Assembly: GCA_029267995.1 (NCBI GenBank)
Contig: JAJUHG010000005.1
Coordinates: 1 to 32,847 of the forward strand
Direction: 5' to 3'
Origin: Micrococcales bacterium
Lineage (GTDB): Bacteria; Actinomycetota; Actinomycetes; Actinomycetales; Cellulomonadaceae
Length of the DNA stretch: 32,847 nt
Shown here: piece after piece, positions 15,398 to 23,733 of the stretch
Layout: every line of letters starts with the position of its first letter
How positions within the stretch are numbered: the stretch's first letter is position 1
Made by a program: the position numbers and the translations under genes
Notes under the pieces: model-generated
What the model was told of the DNA's origin: nothing
Seen by the model: the letters and a program-made list of their open reading frames with translations, nothing else
The model's database searches: none

Positions 15398-16620
15398 CGC
15401 AGCGCCCCCAGGACCTCGTTGAGCATCTCCGTCGCCGAGGGGTGCGTGTAGATGGAGTCGCGCAGCTGAGTGGCGGTGACGCCGTGCCGCATCGCGAGCG
15501 CGAGCACGTTGACCACCTCATGAGCGTGCCGGTGCTGGAGGGTCGCACCGAGCACGAGGTCGGTCCCGGCGTCGACGACGATCTTGACGATGCCTCGCTT
15601 GTCGTCCTCGATCGCGAACCGCGGTGACGCGCGGAGCTCGCCGACGTTGGTGACTGCGACGCGCACGTCGAGCCCGCGCTCGAGCGCCTGCGTCTGCGTC
15701 AACCCGACGCGTGCGAGCGGCGGGGTGAGGAACGTCGTCGTCGGGACGGCGACCCGGTCCGCCGTCGACCGCTCCCCCGAGCCGAAGAGCTGGTCGGCCA
15801 CGATGCGGTAGTCGTCGAGGGACACATAGGTGAACTGCGGGCCCCCGTTGACGTCCCCGACGGCGAAAACGCCCGGCGCCGAGGTGCGGAGGCGGTCGTC
15901 GACGACGACGTACCCCCGCTCGTCGGTGTCGACCCCGGCGGCGGCGAGCCCGAGCTCCTCCGTCACCGGGGTCCGCCCGAGTGCGAGGAGGACCGCGTCC
16001 GCCTCGATACTCTGCGCGCCGCCGTCGACCTCGAACGCGGCCCGGGCGCGATCGCCGTCGTCGTCGACCCGGGTGACCACGGCGCGCGGGACGAGCCGGA
16101 CGCCGTCGTCGTGCAGGATCGCGGCGGCCGTCTCGGCGACGTCGGGGTCCTCATGGCGGAGCGGGCGCTCGCCCCGGTCCAGGACCGTGACCTGCGAACC
16201 GAACTTCGCGAAGACGGACGCGAGCTCGAGCCCGACGTAGCCACCCCCGACGACGACGAGCGAGCGCGGGCGGGGCTCGACGTGCTGGATCGACTCGGAG
16301 TCGTGGATGCGACCGCCGACGCGCGCACCCGGGATGTCGGGCACCGCGGGACGGGTCCCCGTGTTGACGACAACCGTCTCGGCGCTCAGGTGCAGCTCCT
16401 CGTCCCCGCCCGTCACGAGCACCTCGCGCTCCCCCGTGAACCTCGCGTGGCCCTGCACGAGCAGCACACCGTCGAGCGAGTCGAGCGCGTCGAAGTTCTT
16501 CGCACGCATCGTCCCCGTGAGCGTGTCCCGGCGCTCGACGGCTGCGACGAACGCCGCGGCGCCGTCGTCGGGATGGTGGTCGAGCTGCGCCTCGTGGACG
16601 AGCAGGTCGACTACCGCCAC
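15394..16620 (-). pseudogene. Class I pyridine nucleotide-disulfide oxidoreductase, 5'-truncated (mercuric reductase-like)
   Basis: From the GTG at 16620 the frame encodes 408 residues matching this flavoprotein family from the segment just after the redox-active disulfide onward (DLLVHEAQ aligns with the usual KALVHxAE). Present are the NAD(P)H-binding motif VVVGGGYVGLELASVF, the second FAD motif GVFAVGDVNGGPQF and the dimer-interface HPSATEML that supplies the catalytic His-Glu. Absent are the first 45-50 residues: the FAD GxGxxG Rossmann motif and the CxxxxC active site. The upstream DUF1801 gene overlaps exactly where these should be encoded. A deletion has probably joined the two genes. 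The remaining product could not be a normal disulfide reductase. Confidence 0.85.
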
Positions 16621-16979
16621 GTGACCCGACCCTCGCCCCACTCGCGGACCCGGAACGCCATCATCTGGCCGAGGATCTCGGCCGGCAGCTCGGCGTCGTA
16701 GGGGACCTTCACCGAGCCCTTCCCGAGCTCGAACCCACCGAGCCGGTCCCGGAAGGCCTCGAGCGTGCTCGGCGTGAAGGCGACGTTGCTGTGCTTGGCG
16801 TGACCGCTGAAGACGAACAGGATCGTCTCGGTCCAGTAGGCGGGCGAGCCCCACTTGAGCCCCTCCGTCGCGTGCCCCGCGTGCGCGAGGCTCAGCCGGC
16901 GCAGCGCGGCGAGGCGGTCCCTGTGTGCCTCGGGGGCCGCTGCGATGTACTCGCCGACCGACGTCGGCCTCGTCGCCAT
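16611..16979 (-). CDS. DUF1801 protein (YdhG-like)
   Basis: This small cytoplasmic protein of 122 residues shows DUF1801 features: SVGEYIAAAPEAHRDRLAAL near the N-terminus, the EGLKWGSPAYW motif (about 42-52), FSGHAKHSNVAF, and a C-terminal VREWGEGRVTW. Its molecular role is unknown; the fold is related to frataxin-like/YdhG proteins. The ATG at 16979 is preceded 6 nt upstream by CACACT, mirrored on the other strand in front of the divergent arfB-like gene. Its last 10 nt overlap the start left on the truncated reductase. Confidence 0.88.
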   Translation of the reverse strand: MATRPTSVGEYIAAAPEAHRDRLAALRRLSLAHAGHATEGLKWGSPAYWTETILFVFSGHAKHSNVAFTPSTLEAFRDRLGGFELGKGSVKVPYDAELPAEILGQMMAFRVREWGEGRVTWR

Positions 16980-16983
16980 CCGT

Positions 16984-17017
16984 CCAGTGTGCCGGACTTC
17001 CCCGCGCGGCACACTGG
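16984..17017. promoter_or_regulatory. Mirror-symmetric bidirectional promoter/operator
   Basis: CCAGTGTGCC (16984-16993) and GGCACACTGG (17008-17017) are perfect inverted repeats with a 14-bp spacer. They lie in the 42-bp gap between divergent genes. In each direction the arm provides CACACT exactly 6 nt before the start codon. The same element may serve as -10 box for both genes and as a binding site for a dimeric regulator. Confidence 0.6.
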
Positions 17018-17021
17018 AGAG

Positions 17022-17462
17022 GTGGACGCCCTTCGCATCGCCCCGGGACCCGGGGCACCCTCGGGGCTGACGATCCCGGCCGACGAGCTCGTCGAACAGT
17101 TCTCGCACGCCTCCGGGCCCGGCGGGCAGGGCGTCAACACCTCGAGCTCGCGCGTCCAGCTGAGCCTCGACCTCGCGACGACGACGGCGCTCGACGTTGC
17201 GCAACGGGCCCGGGCGCTCGACCGGCTCGCCCCACGGCTCGCCGGCACGGTCCTGACCATCAGCGCCGCCGAGCACCGCTCGCAGCGCCGCAACCGGGTC
17301 GCCGCCCGCGAGCGCCTCGCCGCCGTGCTGCGCGACGCGCTCGCCCCCGAGACCCCGCGCCGCTCGACCCGGCCGACGCTCGCCTCGCGCCGACGACGCC
17401 TCGAGGCCAAGCGGGTGCGGGCCGAGGTGAAGCGGGCACGGCGCCCACCGAGAGCCGAGTAG
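17022..17462 (+). CDS. arfB: ArfB-like alternative ribosome rescue factor / peptidyl-tRNA hydrolase
   Basis: This 146-residue protein would hydrolyse peptidyl-tRNA on ribosomes stalled without a stop codon. The catalytic GGQ lies in SGPGGQGVNTSSSRVQLSLD (about 35-54). The release-factor fold follows, and the C-terminal tail is rich in Arg/Lys (RRRRLEAKRVRAEVKRARRP), as needed to enter the mRNA channel. The length is typical of ArfB (about 140). GVN stands where NVN is usual after GGQ. The GTG at 17022 gives the conserved N-terminus; GGAG is only 2 nt away, too close for normal use, while CACACT is 6 nt upstream. Confidence 0.92.
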   Translation: MDALRIAPGPGAPSGLTIPADELVEQFSHASGPGGQGVNTSSSRVQLSLDLATTTALDVAQRARALDRLAPRLAGTVLTISAAEHRSQRRNRVAARERLAAVLRDALAPETPRRSTRPTLASRRRRLEAKRVRAEVKRARRPPRAE

Positions 17463-17498
17463 CCGGCGCGGCAGGCTGCTCCGGCCCGTGAGGACGCG

Positions 17499-17810
17499 CT
17501 AGCGGCCCGACGGGCCTTCGCGGTGCACGCCCAGCTCGAGCTCGACGAACGCCGCGATCATCGCGCGGTACGTCTGCTCGACGACGTCCGGCGAGGCACC
17601 GCGCTCACTCGCGAGGGCGCGCACCTTCGCGACGACCTGCTCGACCCGCGCCGGCGCGCGGACGCCGTCCTCGTCCCTCTTGAGCGCACCCGCCGCCACG
17701 ACCCAGCGCTCGCGTCGGGCAAGGAGGGCCACGATCTGCTCGTCGAGGGCATCGATCTCGCGGCGGACACGCGCGAGGCCCTCGTCCCCGCTCGGTTCGG
17801 CGCCCGTCAT
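17499..17810 (-). CDS. Chorismate mutase (AroQ type)
   Basis: This 103-residue all-helical enzyme would convert chorismate to prephenate, the branch point toward Phe and Tyr. The first-helix signature VRREIDALDEQIVALLARRE (about 14-33) is followed by ALKRDEDGVRAPARVEQVV with the conserved Arg and Lys. The C-terminal helix is VEQTYRAMIAAFVELEL. The length suits a stand-alone AroQ domain. The ATG overlaps the stop of the upstream SdpI-like gene (ATGA), so expression is coupled. No other aromatic pathway genes are nearby. Confidence 0.92.
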   Translation of the reverse strand: MTGAEPSGDEGLARVRREIDALDEQIVALLARRERWVVAAGALKRDEDGVRAPARVEQVVAKVRALASERGASPDVVEQTYRAMIAAFVELELGVHREGPSGR

Positions 17811-18172
17811 CGCGGAGTCTCGATCTCGCGCGCGGCGTCGGTGCCCACCTTCGCCCCGTAGAGGACGAGGCCGATCATCGCGACGGCACCCAGCATGACG
17901 ATCACCATGACCGCCTCGACCGGGACGGGAAGGAGGACGGCTGCGGCGGTGACGATCGCGGCGACGCCCGCGGCGCGCGTGGGGCTCTCGGCGCGGCGGT
18001 GCGCGGCGAGCCACGCCTCGTCGCTCGCGAGGGTCGTGCGCGTGCGGATCCCTGCTACCTGGTTGCGGCGCACGCGCCCCGACGCCGCGGCCCGCGCGAG
18101 CCACACGAGGAGCACGCCCGAGGATCCGAGGACGACGACGAGGACGAGGCGGAAGATCACGAGCTCGGTCAT
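17807..18172 (-). CDS. SdpI-family membrane protein
   Basis: This 121-residue membrane protein has an N-terminal helix (about 4-24) and two C-terminal helices (about 68-107). Between them is the SdpI/YhfL motif NQVAGIRTRTTLASDEAWLA with AHRRAESP following. In Bacillus, SdpI gives immunity to the SdpC toxin and signals to a repressor, but most homologues are uncharacterised; no toxin gene is seen here. The ATG at 18172 is chosen over one at 18181 because TACGAT lies 7 nt upstream, giving a leaderless start. The upstream 18186-18353 shows no gene or clear hairpin. Confidence 0.85.
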   Translation of the reverse strand: MTELVIFRLVLVVVLGSSGVLLVWLARAAASGRVRRNQVAGIRTRTTLASDEAWLAAHRRAESPTRAAGVAAIVTAAAVLLPVPVEAVMVIVMLGAVAMIGLVLYGAKVGTDAAREIETPR

Positions 18173-18179
18173 CGACCGC

Positions 18180-18185
18180 ATCGTA
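18180..18185 (-). promoter_or_regulatory. -10 box of a leaderless SdpI-like/chorismate mutase transcript
   Basis: TACGAT lies 7 nt before the ATG at 18172 and would exclude the ATG at 18181 as a usable start. Confidence 0.45.
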
Positions 18186-18353
18186 GCGACGAGGTAGGTG
18201 AAGGCTCCGACGTCCTCACGGCCCGGGGTTCGCACGACGATCTCCGTCTCGCCCGGCTCGCACGCAGGAGTCAGGAACGACGCGACGGTCCCGTCTCCGG
18301 CGCATTACCAGGGAGAAACTTGATCAGCCGTGCCGGCCCCGCCGGCCCCAGGA

Positions 18354-18794
18354 TCACCCCCTGAGCACGTACCGCAGGATCTCGACGACCTGCTCGGTCG
18401 TCGTGCACCAGGCCTGCGCCGCGGCGTCGACCTCCTTGAGCGGGTGGATGATGTCGGCGTCGTGCAGGGTCACGTAGGGCTTGCCGAGCGCGGCGCAGTA
18501 CCCCGCGTCGAACGCGGCGTTCCACTGCTTGTACTTGTCCCCGAAGCGCACGACCACGAGGTCGGCCTGCTCGATGAGCGTGCGCGTGCGGATCGCGTTG
18601 ACCTTCGCGGACTGATGGTCGCGCCAGAACGGCTCCTCGGTCCGGCCCAGGTGGTCGCCCGCCGCGTCGCTCGCGGGGTGGTCGGTGACGGGAGAGGTGA
18701 AGACGACGTCGAGCTCGGCAGCCTCGGCGCCACGGCGGATCTCCTCGCGCCAGTCGGTGTGGATCTCGCCGGAGAGATACAAGGTGAAGGTCAT
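18354..18794 (-). CDS. YtoQ family protein
   Basis: This 146-residue soluble protein matches the YtoQ family over its full length: MTFTLYLSGEIHTDWREEI at the start, FTSPVTDHPASD, WRDHQSAKVNAIRTRTLIEQ, and FGDKYKQWNAAFDAGYCAAL with GKPYVTLHDADIIHPLKEVD following. The fold resembles nucleoside 2-deoxyribosyltransferases, but the activity is unknown. The ATG at 18794 has GAGGAG about 9 nt upstream, and TACGGT (18838-18843) could be its -10 box. It is monocistronic. Confidence 0.93.
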   Translation of the reverse strand: MTFTLYLSGEIHTDWREEIRRGAEAAELDVVFTSPVTDHPASDAAGDHLGRTEEPFWRDHQSAKVNAIRTRTLIEQADLVVVRFGDKYKQWNAAFDAGYCAALGKPYVTLHDADIIHPLKEVDAAAQAWCTTTEQVVEILRYVLRG

Positions 18795-18916
18795 GGCTCG
18801 GGGCTCCTCGCGGTGGTCGGGACAGGTGCTGCCCCCACCGTAGGCCCGGCCGGGCGGGGGCGTGGTCCGGGGGCGCGCTGCGCGCCCCCGGGACGCGTCA
18901 CCGAGATCACTCGGAA

Positions 18917-18939
18917 CTTGCCGACACGGTGTCGGCAAG
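18917..18939 (+). promoter_or_regulatory. Perfect 23-bp palindrome, probable TetR-family operator
   Basis: CTTGCCGACAC (18917-18927) and GTGTCGGCAAG (18929-18939) are exact inverted repeats about one central G. Such GC-rich perfect palindromes are typical TetR-family operators in front of actinobacterial drug exporters. It lies directly before the MFS pseudogene, where a promoter/operator would be. No tetR gene is in the window. Confidence 0.75.
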
Positions 18940-18943
18940 AGGC

Positions 18944-19741
18944 GTGCGATGGGGTCTTGTGGCTGCGGACCTCGACCCGTCCACGACCCAGGTCCAGTGG
19001 GTCCAGGAGGTCTACACGCTCGTCTTCGCGGCCCTGCTCATGGTGTGGGGCACGACGAGCGATCGGCTCGGACGGCGGCGGGTGCTGGCCGCGGGCCTCG
19101 TCGTGTTCATGGTTGCGAGCGTGTTGTGCGCCTTCGCACCGAGCGGCACGTGGCTCATCGCGGCGCGGGCCCTGCAGGGCGTGGGCGGCTCGATGATCCT
19201 GCCGACGACGCTCGCGCTGCTCAACACGACCTTCCGCGGCCCCGAGCGCGGCATCGCCTTCGCGGTGTGGGGCTCCACGATCGGCTCGATGGCCGCCGTC
19301 GGGCCCGTCCTGGGCGGCTGGCTCACCTCGTCCTTCTCATGGCACTGGGCGTTCTGGATCAACGTGCCGTTCGGGATCGCCGTCGTCGTCCTGCTGTACG
19401 CGAGCGTGCGTGAGTCGCGCCAGCACGAGACCGACCGCTTCACCGACTGGCTCGGGGCGGGCGCGTCGGTGCTCGGCTTCGGGCTGCTCGTGTTCGCCCT
19501 CATCGAGGGACGTTCCTACGGCTGGTGGACCGCGACGGACGACGCGCCGCTCACCCTCGGGCAGCTCAGCCCGATCCCGTTGTTCCTCCTCGCCGCGGCG
19601 ATCGTCCTCGCGCTGCTCGTGCGGTGGGAGAAGCACCGCGTCGAGGCGGGTCGGTCGGTGCTCCTCGACGTCACGCTCTTCCGCATCCCGACGTTCGCGA
19701 ACGGCAACGTCACCGCGCTCACGGTCTCGCTCGGCGAGTTC
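18944..19741 (+). pseudogene. DHA2-type MFS drug exporter, truncated at both ends
   Basis: The frame encodes an EmrB/QacA-like exporter from just after its first helix: DLDPSTTQVQWVQEVYTLVF, then the motif A region GTTSDRLGRRRVLAAG, the motif C-like GSMAAVGPVLGGWL, and further helices up to LTVSLGEF. Intact members have about 14 helices and 450-500 residues. Here TM1 is missing (only about 8 codons separate the start from ADLDPSTT) and the C-terminal half is absent from about 19742. Past that point the sequence matches a glyoxalase-fold gene in another frame. Two deletions are needed. The operator at 18917 survives, so transcription of the remnant may continue. Confidence 0.85.
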
Positions 19742-19745
19742 GCCC

Positions 19746-20051
19746 CCGAGGATCACCCGCCCCCGGGCTCGGAAGAACGCGGACGGCGTGAGCGGATTCA
19801 GCCTGATCGACCCGGCCGGCAACTGGCTCCGCTTCTTCAACGACCGCGTCGCACAGGCAGCGCCGGAAGCGCTCAGTCGTCTCGGCGAGGCGCTTGCGAA
19901 CGCCGTCGTGCTCGCCGACAGCAAGGGCGACGAGGCGCAAGCGGCCAAGATCCTGCGCGGTGCCCTCGGTCGGGCGCCGGCCGACGATCCTGCGGGTCGT
20001 GAGGCGCAGGAGTTCCTCGACGAGCTCGACCGACGACTCCCGGACGCCTAG
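19746..20051 (+). pseudogene. C-terminal fragment of a VOC/bleomycin-resistance-like protein
   Basis: In the +1-shifted frame relative to the MFS remnant, the sequence reads PRITRPRARKNADGVSGFSL then IDPAGNWLRFF, the last strands of a VOC protein. A helical tail (LGEALANAVVLADSKGDEAQ, AAKILRGALGR) follows to the TAG at 20051. The metal-binding N-terminal half is missing. A GTG at 19788 could start a fragment of about 87 residues, but there is no evidence that it is used. The 3' end seems intact, so the break is the same event that removed the MFS C-terminus. Confidence 0.8.
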
Positions 20052-20091
20052 GGACACTCCTCGGCCCTCGCGGAGAGACCGACCTTGGGTG

Positions 20092-20484
20092 TCAGGGCGT
20101 CGCAGACCGCCCGCTCGAGCGGTCCTGCCGTGCGCAGACCATGAGCAGGTTCTGATCCGGGTCACGGAACTGCACGAACGCGACGCTCCCGATGTCGACG
20201 ATTCCCGAGGCGAGCTCGACCCCGAGCTCGCGCAGGTGGGTCACGACCGCGTCGAGGTCGTCCGCCCACCAGAAGAACCGCGGTGGACCGTCCGGGGTGA
20301 AGGGGGCGTTCGCGTCGAGCGCGAGGCCAGGTCCGGCCTGCATCGGGATGTCGACGATCGTGCTGTCGTGCGTGGGCTCGCCGACGTCCGTCCCGAGGAG
20401 TCGCGCGTACCACTGAGCGGCACGCACGACGTCCGTCACAGGGATGAAGACCTGGCCGACCTCACGGCGGATCGGGTTCGTCAT
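20092..20484 (-). CDS. VOC (glyoxalase/bleomycin resistance) family protein
   Basis: This 130-residue protein has two paired beta-alpha-beta-beta-beta modules: VGQVFIPVTDVVRAAQWYAR in module 1 and PRFFWWADDLDAVVTHLREL, then VQFRDPDQNLLMVC, in module 2. It resembles small metal-dependent or ligand-binding VOC proteins whose substrates cannot be inferred from the sequence. The ATG has no Shine-Dalgarno; TAGCAT ends 6 nt upstream, so a leaderless transcript is likely. It is convergent with the truncated VOC fragment, to which it is not a duplicate. Confidence 0.9.
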   Translation of the reverse strand: MTNPIRREVGQVFIPVTDVVRAAQWYARLLGTDVGEPTHDSTIVDIPMQAGPGLALDANAPFTPDGPPRFFWWADDLDAVVTHLRELGVELASGIVDIGSVAFVQFRDPDQNLLMVCARQDRSSGRSATP

Positions 20485-20490
20485 CGCTCG

Positions 20491-20496
20491 ATGCTA
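20491..20496 (-). promoter_or_regulatory. -10 box of a leaderless VOC transcript
   Basis: TAGCAT ends 6 nt before the ATG at 20484. The remaining sequence from 20497 to 20530 shows nothing else. Confidence 0.5.
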
Positions 20497-20530
20497 GCCA
20501 CGGCGCCCGCCCAAGGGCGCGACCCGCGAC

Positions 20531-20560
20531 TCAGACGTTGAAGCAGAACTCGACCACGTC
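20531..20560 (-). repeat. Remnant copy of the ychF 3' end
   Basis: Read leftward, these 30 nt encode DVVEFCFNV and a stop. They match the last nine codons of ychF (21275-21304, DVVEFRFNV, stop) in the same orientation. Twenty-three of the first 28 nt agree, and all but one codon change is synonymous. The remnant uses the GC-ending codons usual here, while the functional end uses CGA TTT. It lies 114 bp beyond the end of the toxin-antitoxin module, so the module is bracketed by direct copies of the ychF tail. The 112 bp between it and higA (20561-20672) hold no recognisable feature. Confidence 0.7.
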
Positions 20561-20672
20561 GCGGCGCGGATCAACCGGGATGGTCATTCGACTCCGGCTG
20601 CCCGAACGATTCCGGAACGAGCAACCGCGCGACGTCGTCTGGCACGGGAGCCGAGCGCCGTCCACCGTCCGC

Positions 20673-20975
20673 TCATGCCACCTCGAGCGGCGTGATCGCC
20701 TCGATCTGCCCGGCCACGCGATCCTGCGCGACGTCCAGGTCGTAGTGGGTCTGCAGGTTCAGCCAGAACTGGGCGGAGGTGCCGAAGTACTTCCCGAGCC
20801 GGAGCGCGGTGTCGGCCGTGATCGCGCGCTTGCCGTGCACGATCTCGTTGATGCGCCGAGGCGGAACGCCGATCGACACGGCGAGCTTGTTCTGAGTGAT
20901 GCCGAACCCCTGGATGAAGTCTTCCATGAGCACTTCGCCGGGGTGGATCGGCGCGAGCTTGTCAGTGGTAGTCAA
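20673..20975 (-). CDS. higA: HigA/VapI-type antitoxin
   Basis: This 100-residue XRE-type antitoxin starts with the family hallmark IHPGEVLMEDFIQGFGITQN (about 10-29). The helix-turn-helix is LAVSIGVPPRRINEIVHGKR, followed by ITADTALRLGKYFGTSAQFW and LNLQTHYDLDVA, characteristic of HigA. It would neutralise the toxin encoded just upstream and repress the operon. The TTG start is chosen because GGAGGTGGAG lies 4 nt upstream inside the toxin gene. The overlap is 14 nt, giving the toxin-first order typical of higBA. Confidence 0.93.
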   Translation of the reverse strand: MTTTDKLAPIHPGEVLMEDFIQGFGITQNKLAVSIGVPPRRINEIVHGKRAITADTALRLGKYFGTSAQFWLNLQTHYDLDVAQDRVAGQIEAITPLEVA

Positions 20976-21243
20976 CGATCTCCACCTCCTCCGGTCCGGC
21001 GTCGGTCCACACGAAGCAGATCCGCCACTGGTCGTTGATCCTGATGCTGTACTGCCCGGCCCGATCGCCCTTCAGCGCCTCGAGCCTGTTCCCGGGCGGG
21101 ACGCGGAGATCGTCAAGCGTCTCCGCGGACCCGACCTGACGCAGCTTGCGCAGCGCCACCCGCTGGATACGCGGATCCATCGAGGGCACGCGCTCGCGGC
21201 GCCACAGACGTTCGGTGTCCTTGTCGCCGAACGATCTGATCAC
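20962..21243 (-). CDS. higB: HigB/RelE-family toxin
   Basis: This 93-residue ribosome-dependent mRNA interferase of the HigB family begins MIRSFGDKDTERLWRRERVP. It has the conserved LEALKGDRAGQYSIRINDQW core (about 55-74) and RICFVWTDAGPEEVEIVDYH at the end. The conserved Arg/Asp/Trp pattern of active members is kept, so it is probably functional. The GTG start lies 6 nt after TACACT, without a ribosome binding site, so translation is likely leaderless while the antitoxin has a strong internal Shine-Dalgarno. That difference would favour the antitoxin. The gene begins 31 bp after the ychF stop codon. Confidence 0.93.
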   Translation of the reverse strand: MIRSFGDKDTERLWRRERVPSMDPRIQRVALRKLRQVGSAETLDDLRVPPGNRLEALKGDRAGQYSIRINDQWRICFVWTDAGPEEVEIVDYH

Positions 21244-21249
21244 TCAACC

Positions 21250-21274
21250 AGTGTAACGCGGCGCGTCAATGACG

Positions 21275-21275
<1 letters not shown>
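21250..21275 (-). promoter_or_regulatory. higBA promoter and candidate HigA operator
   Basis: TACACT (21250-21255, leftward) is a -10 box 6 nt before the toxin GTG. A perfect palindrome GCGTCA-A-TGACGC (21263-21275) lies just upstream, over the expected -35 position, and its last base is the first base of the ychF stop triplet on this strand. It is well placed for HigA autorepression. Confidence 0.6.
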
Positions 21276-22360
<1,085 letters not shown>

Positions 22361-22367
22361 GGGCGGA

Positions 22368-22373
22368 AGTCTA
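22368..22373 (-). promoter_or_regulatory. -10 box of a leaderless ychF transcript
   Basis: TAGACT ends 7 nt before the ATG at 22360; no ribosome binding site is present in between. Confidence 0.5.
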
Positions 22374-22433
22374 CGGGCGCGGCTCGGGACGGCAGGCCTC
22401 ACGATGTCGGTGGCTCCTGGCACCGTGACCGGC

Positions 22434-23705
22434 ATGGAGATCCTTCTGGCCCTCATCGGTCTTGCTCTCGGGCTGCTGGTCGGCTGGCTCGTGGCCGCGC
22501 AGCGCGCCGCCTCGCGCGTGCACGACGCCGAGCTGCGGGCCGGTGCGGCGCGTGCCGCGCTCGAGGCCGAGCGGAACCTCGCGAGCGAGCGGTTCACCGC
22601 GGTCGCCTCGGAGGTACTGCGTCAGAACAACGAGCAGTTCCTCGCCCTCGCGGGGCAGTCGCTCGCGCGGGCAGGGCAGCGCCAGGAGGCCCAGCTCGCC
22701 CAGCGCGAGGAGGCCGTGCGCGCGCTCGTCGAGCCGATCGCCAAGACCCTCGAGTCGGTCAAGGAACAGGTCGACGCGGCCGAGCGCGCACGCATCGAGA
22801 GCCACAGCACGCTTGCCGAGCAGGTCGCCCAGATGCGTCAGACCTCCGAGCTGCTGCGTGGCGAGACGAGCCAGCTCGTCACGGCTCTGCGCTCGGCGCA
22901 GACCCGTGGCGCGTGGGGCGAGATGCAGCTGCGCCGGGTCGTCGAGGCCGCGGGCATGCTCGAGCGCGTCGACTTCACCGAGCAGCCCACGGTCCGCACC
23001 GACGACGGCGTCCTGCGCCCCGACCTCGTGGTCCACCTCGCGGGCGGGAAGAACGTTGTCGTCGACGCGAAGGTGCCCTTCCTCGGCTACCTCGAGGCGC
23101 AGCAGGCCGAGCAGGAGTCGGTGCGCGCCGAGCGGCTCACGGCGCACACCCGACACGTGCGCACGCACGTCGACCAGCTCGCGGGCAAGGCGTACTGGGA
23201 GCAGCTGTCCCCCGCGCCCGAGTTCGTCGTGATGTTCGTCCCTGCCGAGGCGTTCCTCGCCGCGGCGCTCGAGCAGGACCCGGCGATCCTCGAGTACGCG
23301 ATGAGCAAGAACGTCCTCCTCGCGACACCCACATCGCTCCTCGCGCTGCTGCGCACGGTCGCGTACGCGTGGCGCCAGGAGGCCCTCGCGGAGAACGCCC
23401 AGCAGGTGCTCACCCTCGGCAAGGAGCTGCACGGCCGGCTTGCGACGATGGGCTCGCACCTCGCAAAGCTCGGCCGCGCGATCGGTTCGGCCGCGAGCGC
23501 CTACAACGAGACCGTCGGCTCGCTCGAGCGTCGCGTCCTCGTGAGCGCGCGCCGGCTCGCGGACCTCGGGGTCGTCGACGACGGCCTCGACACGGTCCCG
23601 CCCGTCGAGACCGCGCTCTCGATGGTGTCCGCGCCAGAGCTCCTCGCCTCGGCCGAGGAGCACGTCGTCGCGATCGACGAGGGACCCGCCGCACAGACGC
23701 GCTGA
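22434..23705 (+). CDS. rmuC: DNA recombination protein RmuC
   Basis: This 423-residue protein is thought to be a nuclease-fold factor limiting recombination at short inverted repeats. It has an N-terminal membrane anchor (about 3-23, LLALIGLALGLLVGWLVAA), a long coiled coil (about 25-145) and the RmuC domain with GAWGEMQLRRVVEAAGM, PDLVVHLAGGKNVVVDAKVP and FVPAEAFLAAALEQDP. The D-x-K in VVDAKVP fits a PD-(D/E)XK-like active site. The ATG at 22434 gives the canonical anchor; CACCGT lies 7 nt before it, a weak relative of the leaderless -10 pattern. It is followed after 28 bp by the YgjV-like gene. Confidence 0.95.
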   Translation: MEILLALIGLALGLLVGWLVAAQRAASRVHDAELRAGAARAALEAERNLASERFTAVASEVLRQNNEQFLALAGQSLARAGQRQEAQLAQREEAVRALVEPIAKTLESVKEQVDAAERARIESHSTLAEQVAQMRQTSELLRGETSQLVTALRSAQTRGAWGEMQLRRVVEAAGMLERVDFTEQPTVRTDDGVLRPDLVVHLAGGKNVVVDAKVPFLGYLEAQQAEQESVRAERLTAHTRHVRTHVDQLAGKAYWEQLSPAPEFVVMFVPAEAFLAAALEQDPAILEYAMSKNVLLATPTSLLALLRTVAYAWRQEALAENAQQVLTLGKELHGRLATMGSHLAKLGRAIGSAASAYNETVGSLERRVLVSARRLADLGVVDDGLDTVPPVETALSMVSAPELLASAEEHVVAIDEGPAAQTR

Positions 23706-23721
23706 GCCAGGATCGCTGCCG

Positions 23722-23727
23722 TACGCT
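23722..23727 (+). promoter_or_regulatory. -10 box of a leaderless YgjV-like transcript
   Basis: TACGCT ends 6 nt before the ATG at 23734, within the 28-bp gap after rmuC. The gene may therefore be transcribed independently. Confidence 0.5.
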
Positions 23728-23733
23728 GCACTG

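Noticed and set aside
16621-17058. 5' extension of the disulfide reductase frame up to 17058
   Set aside because: This stretch is another frame of the DUF1801 gene; it contains no FAD-binding or CxxxxC motif and is not the missing N-terminus.
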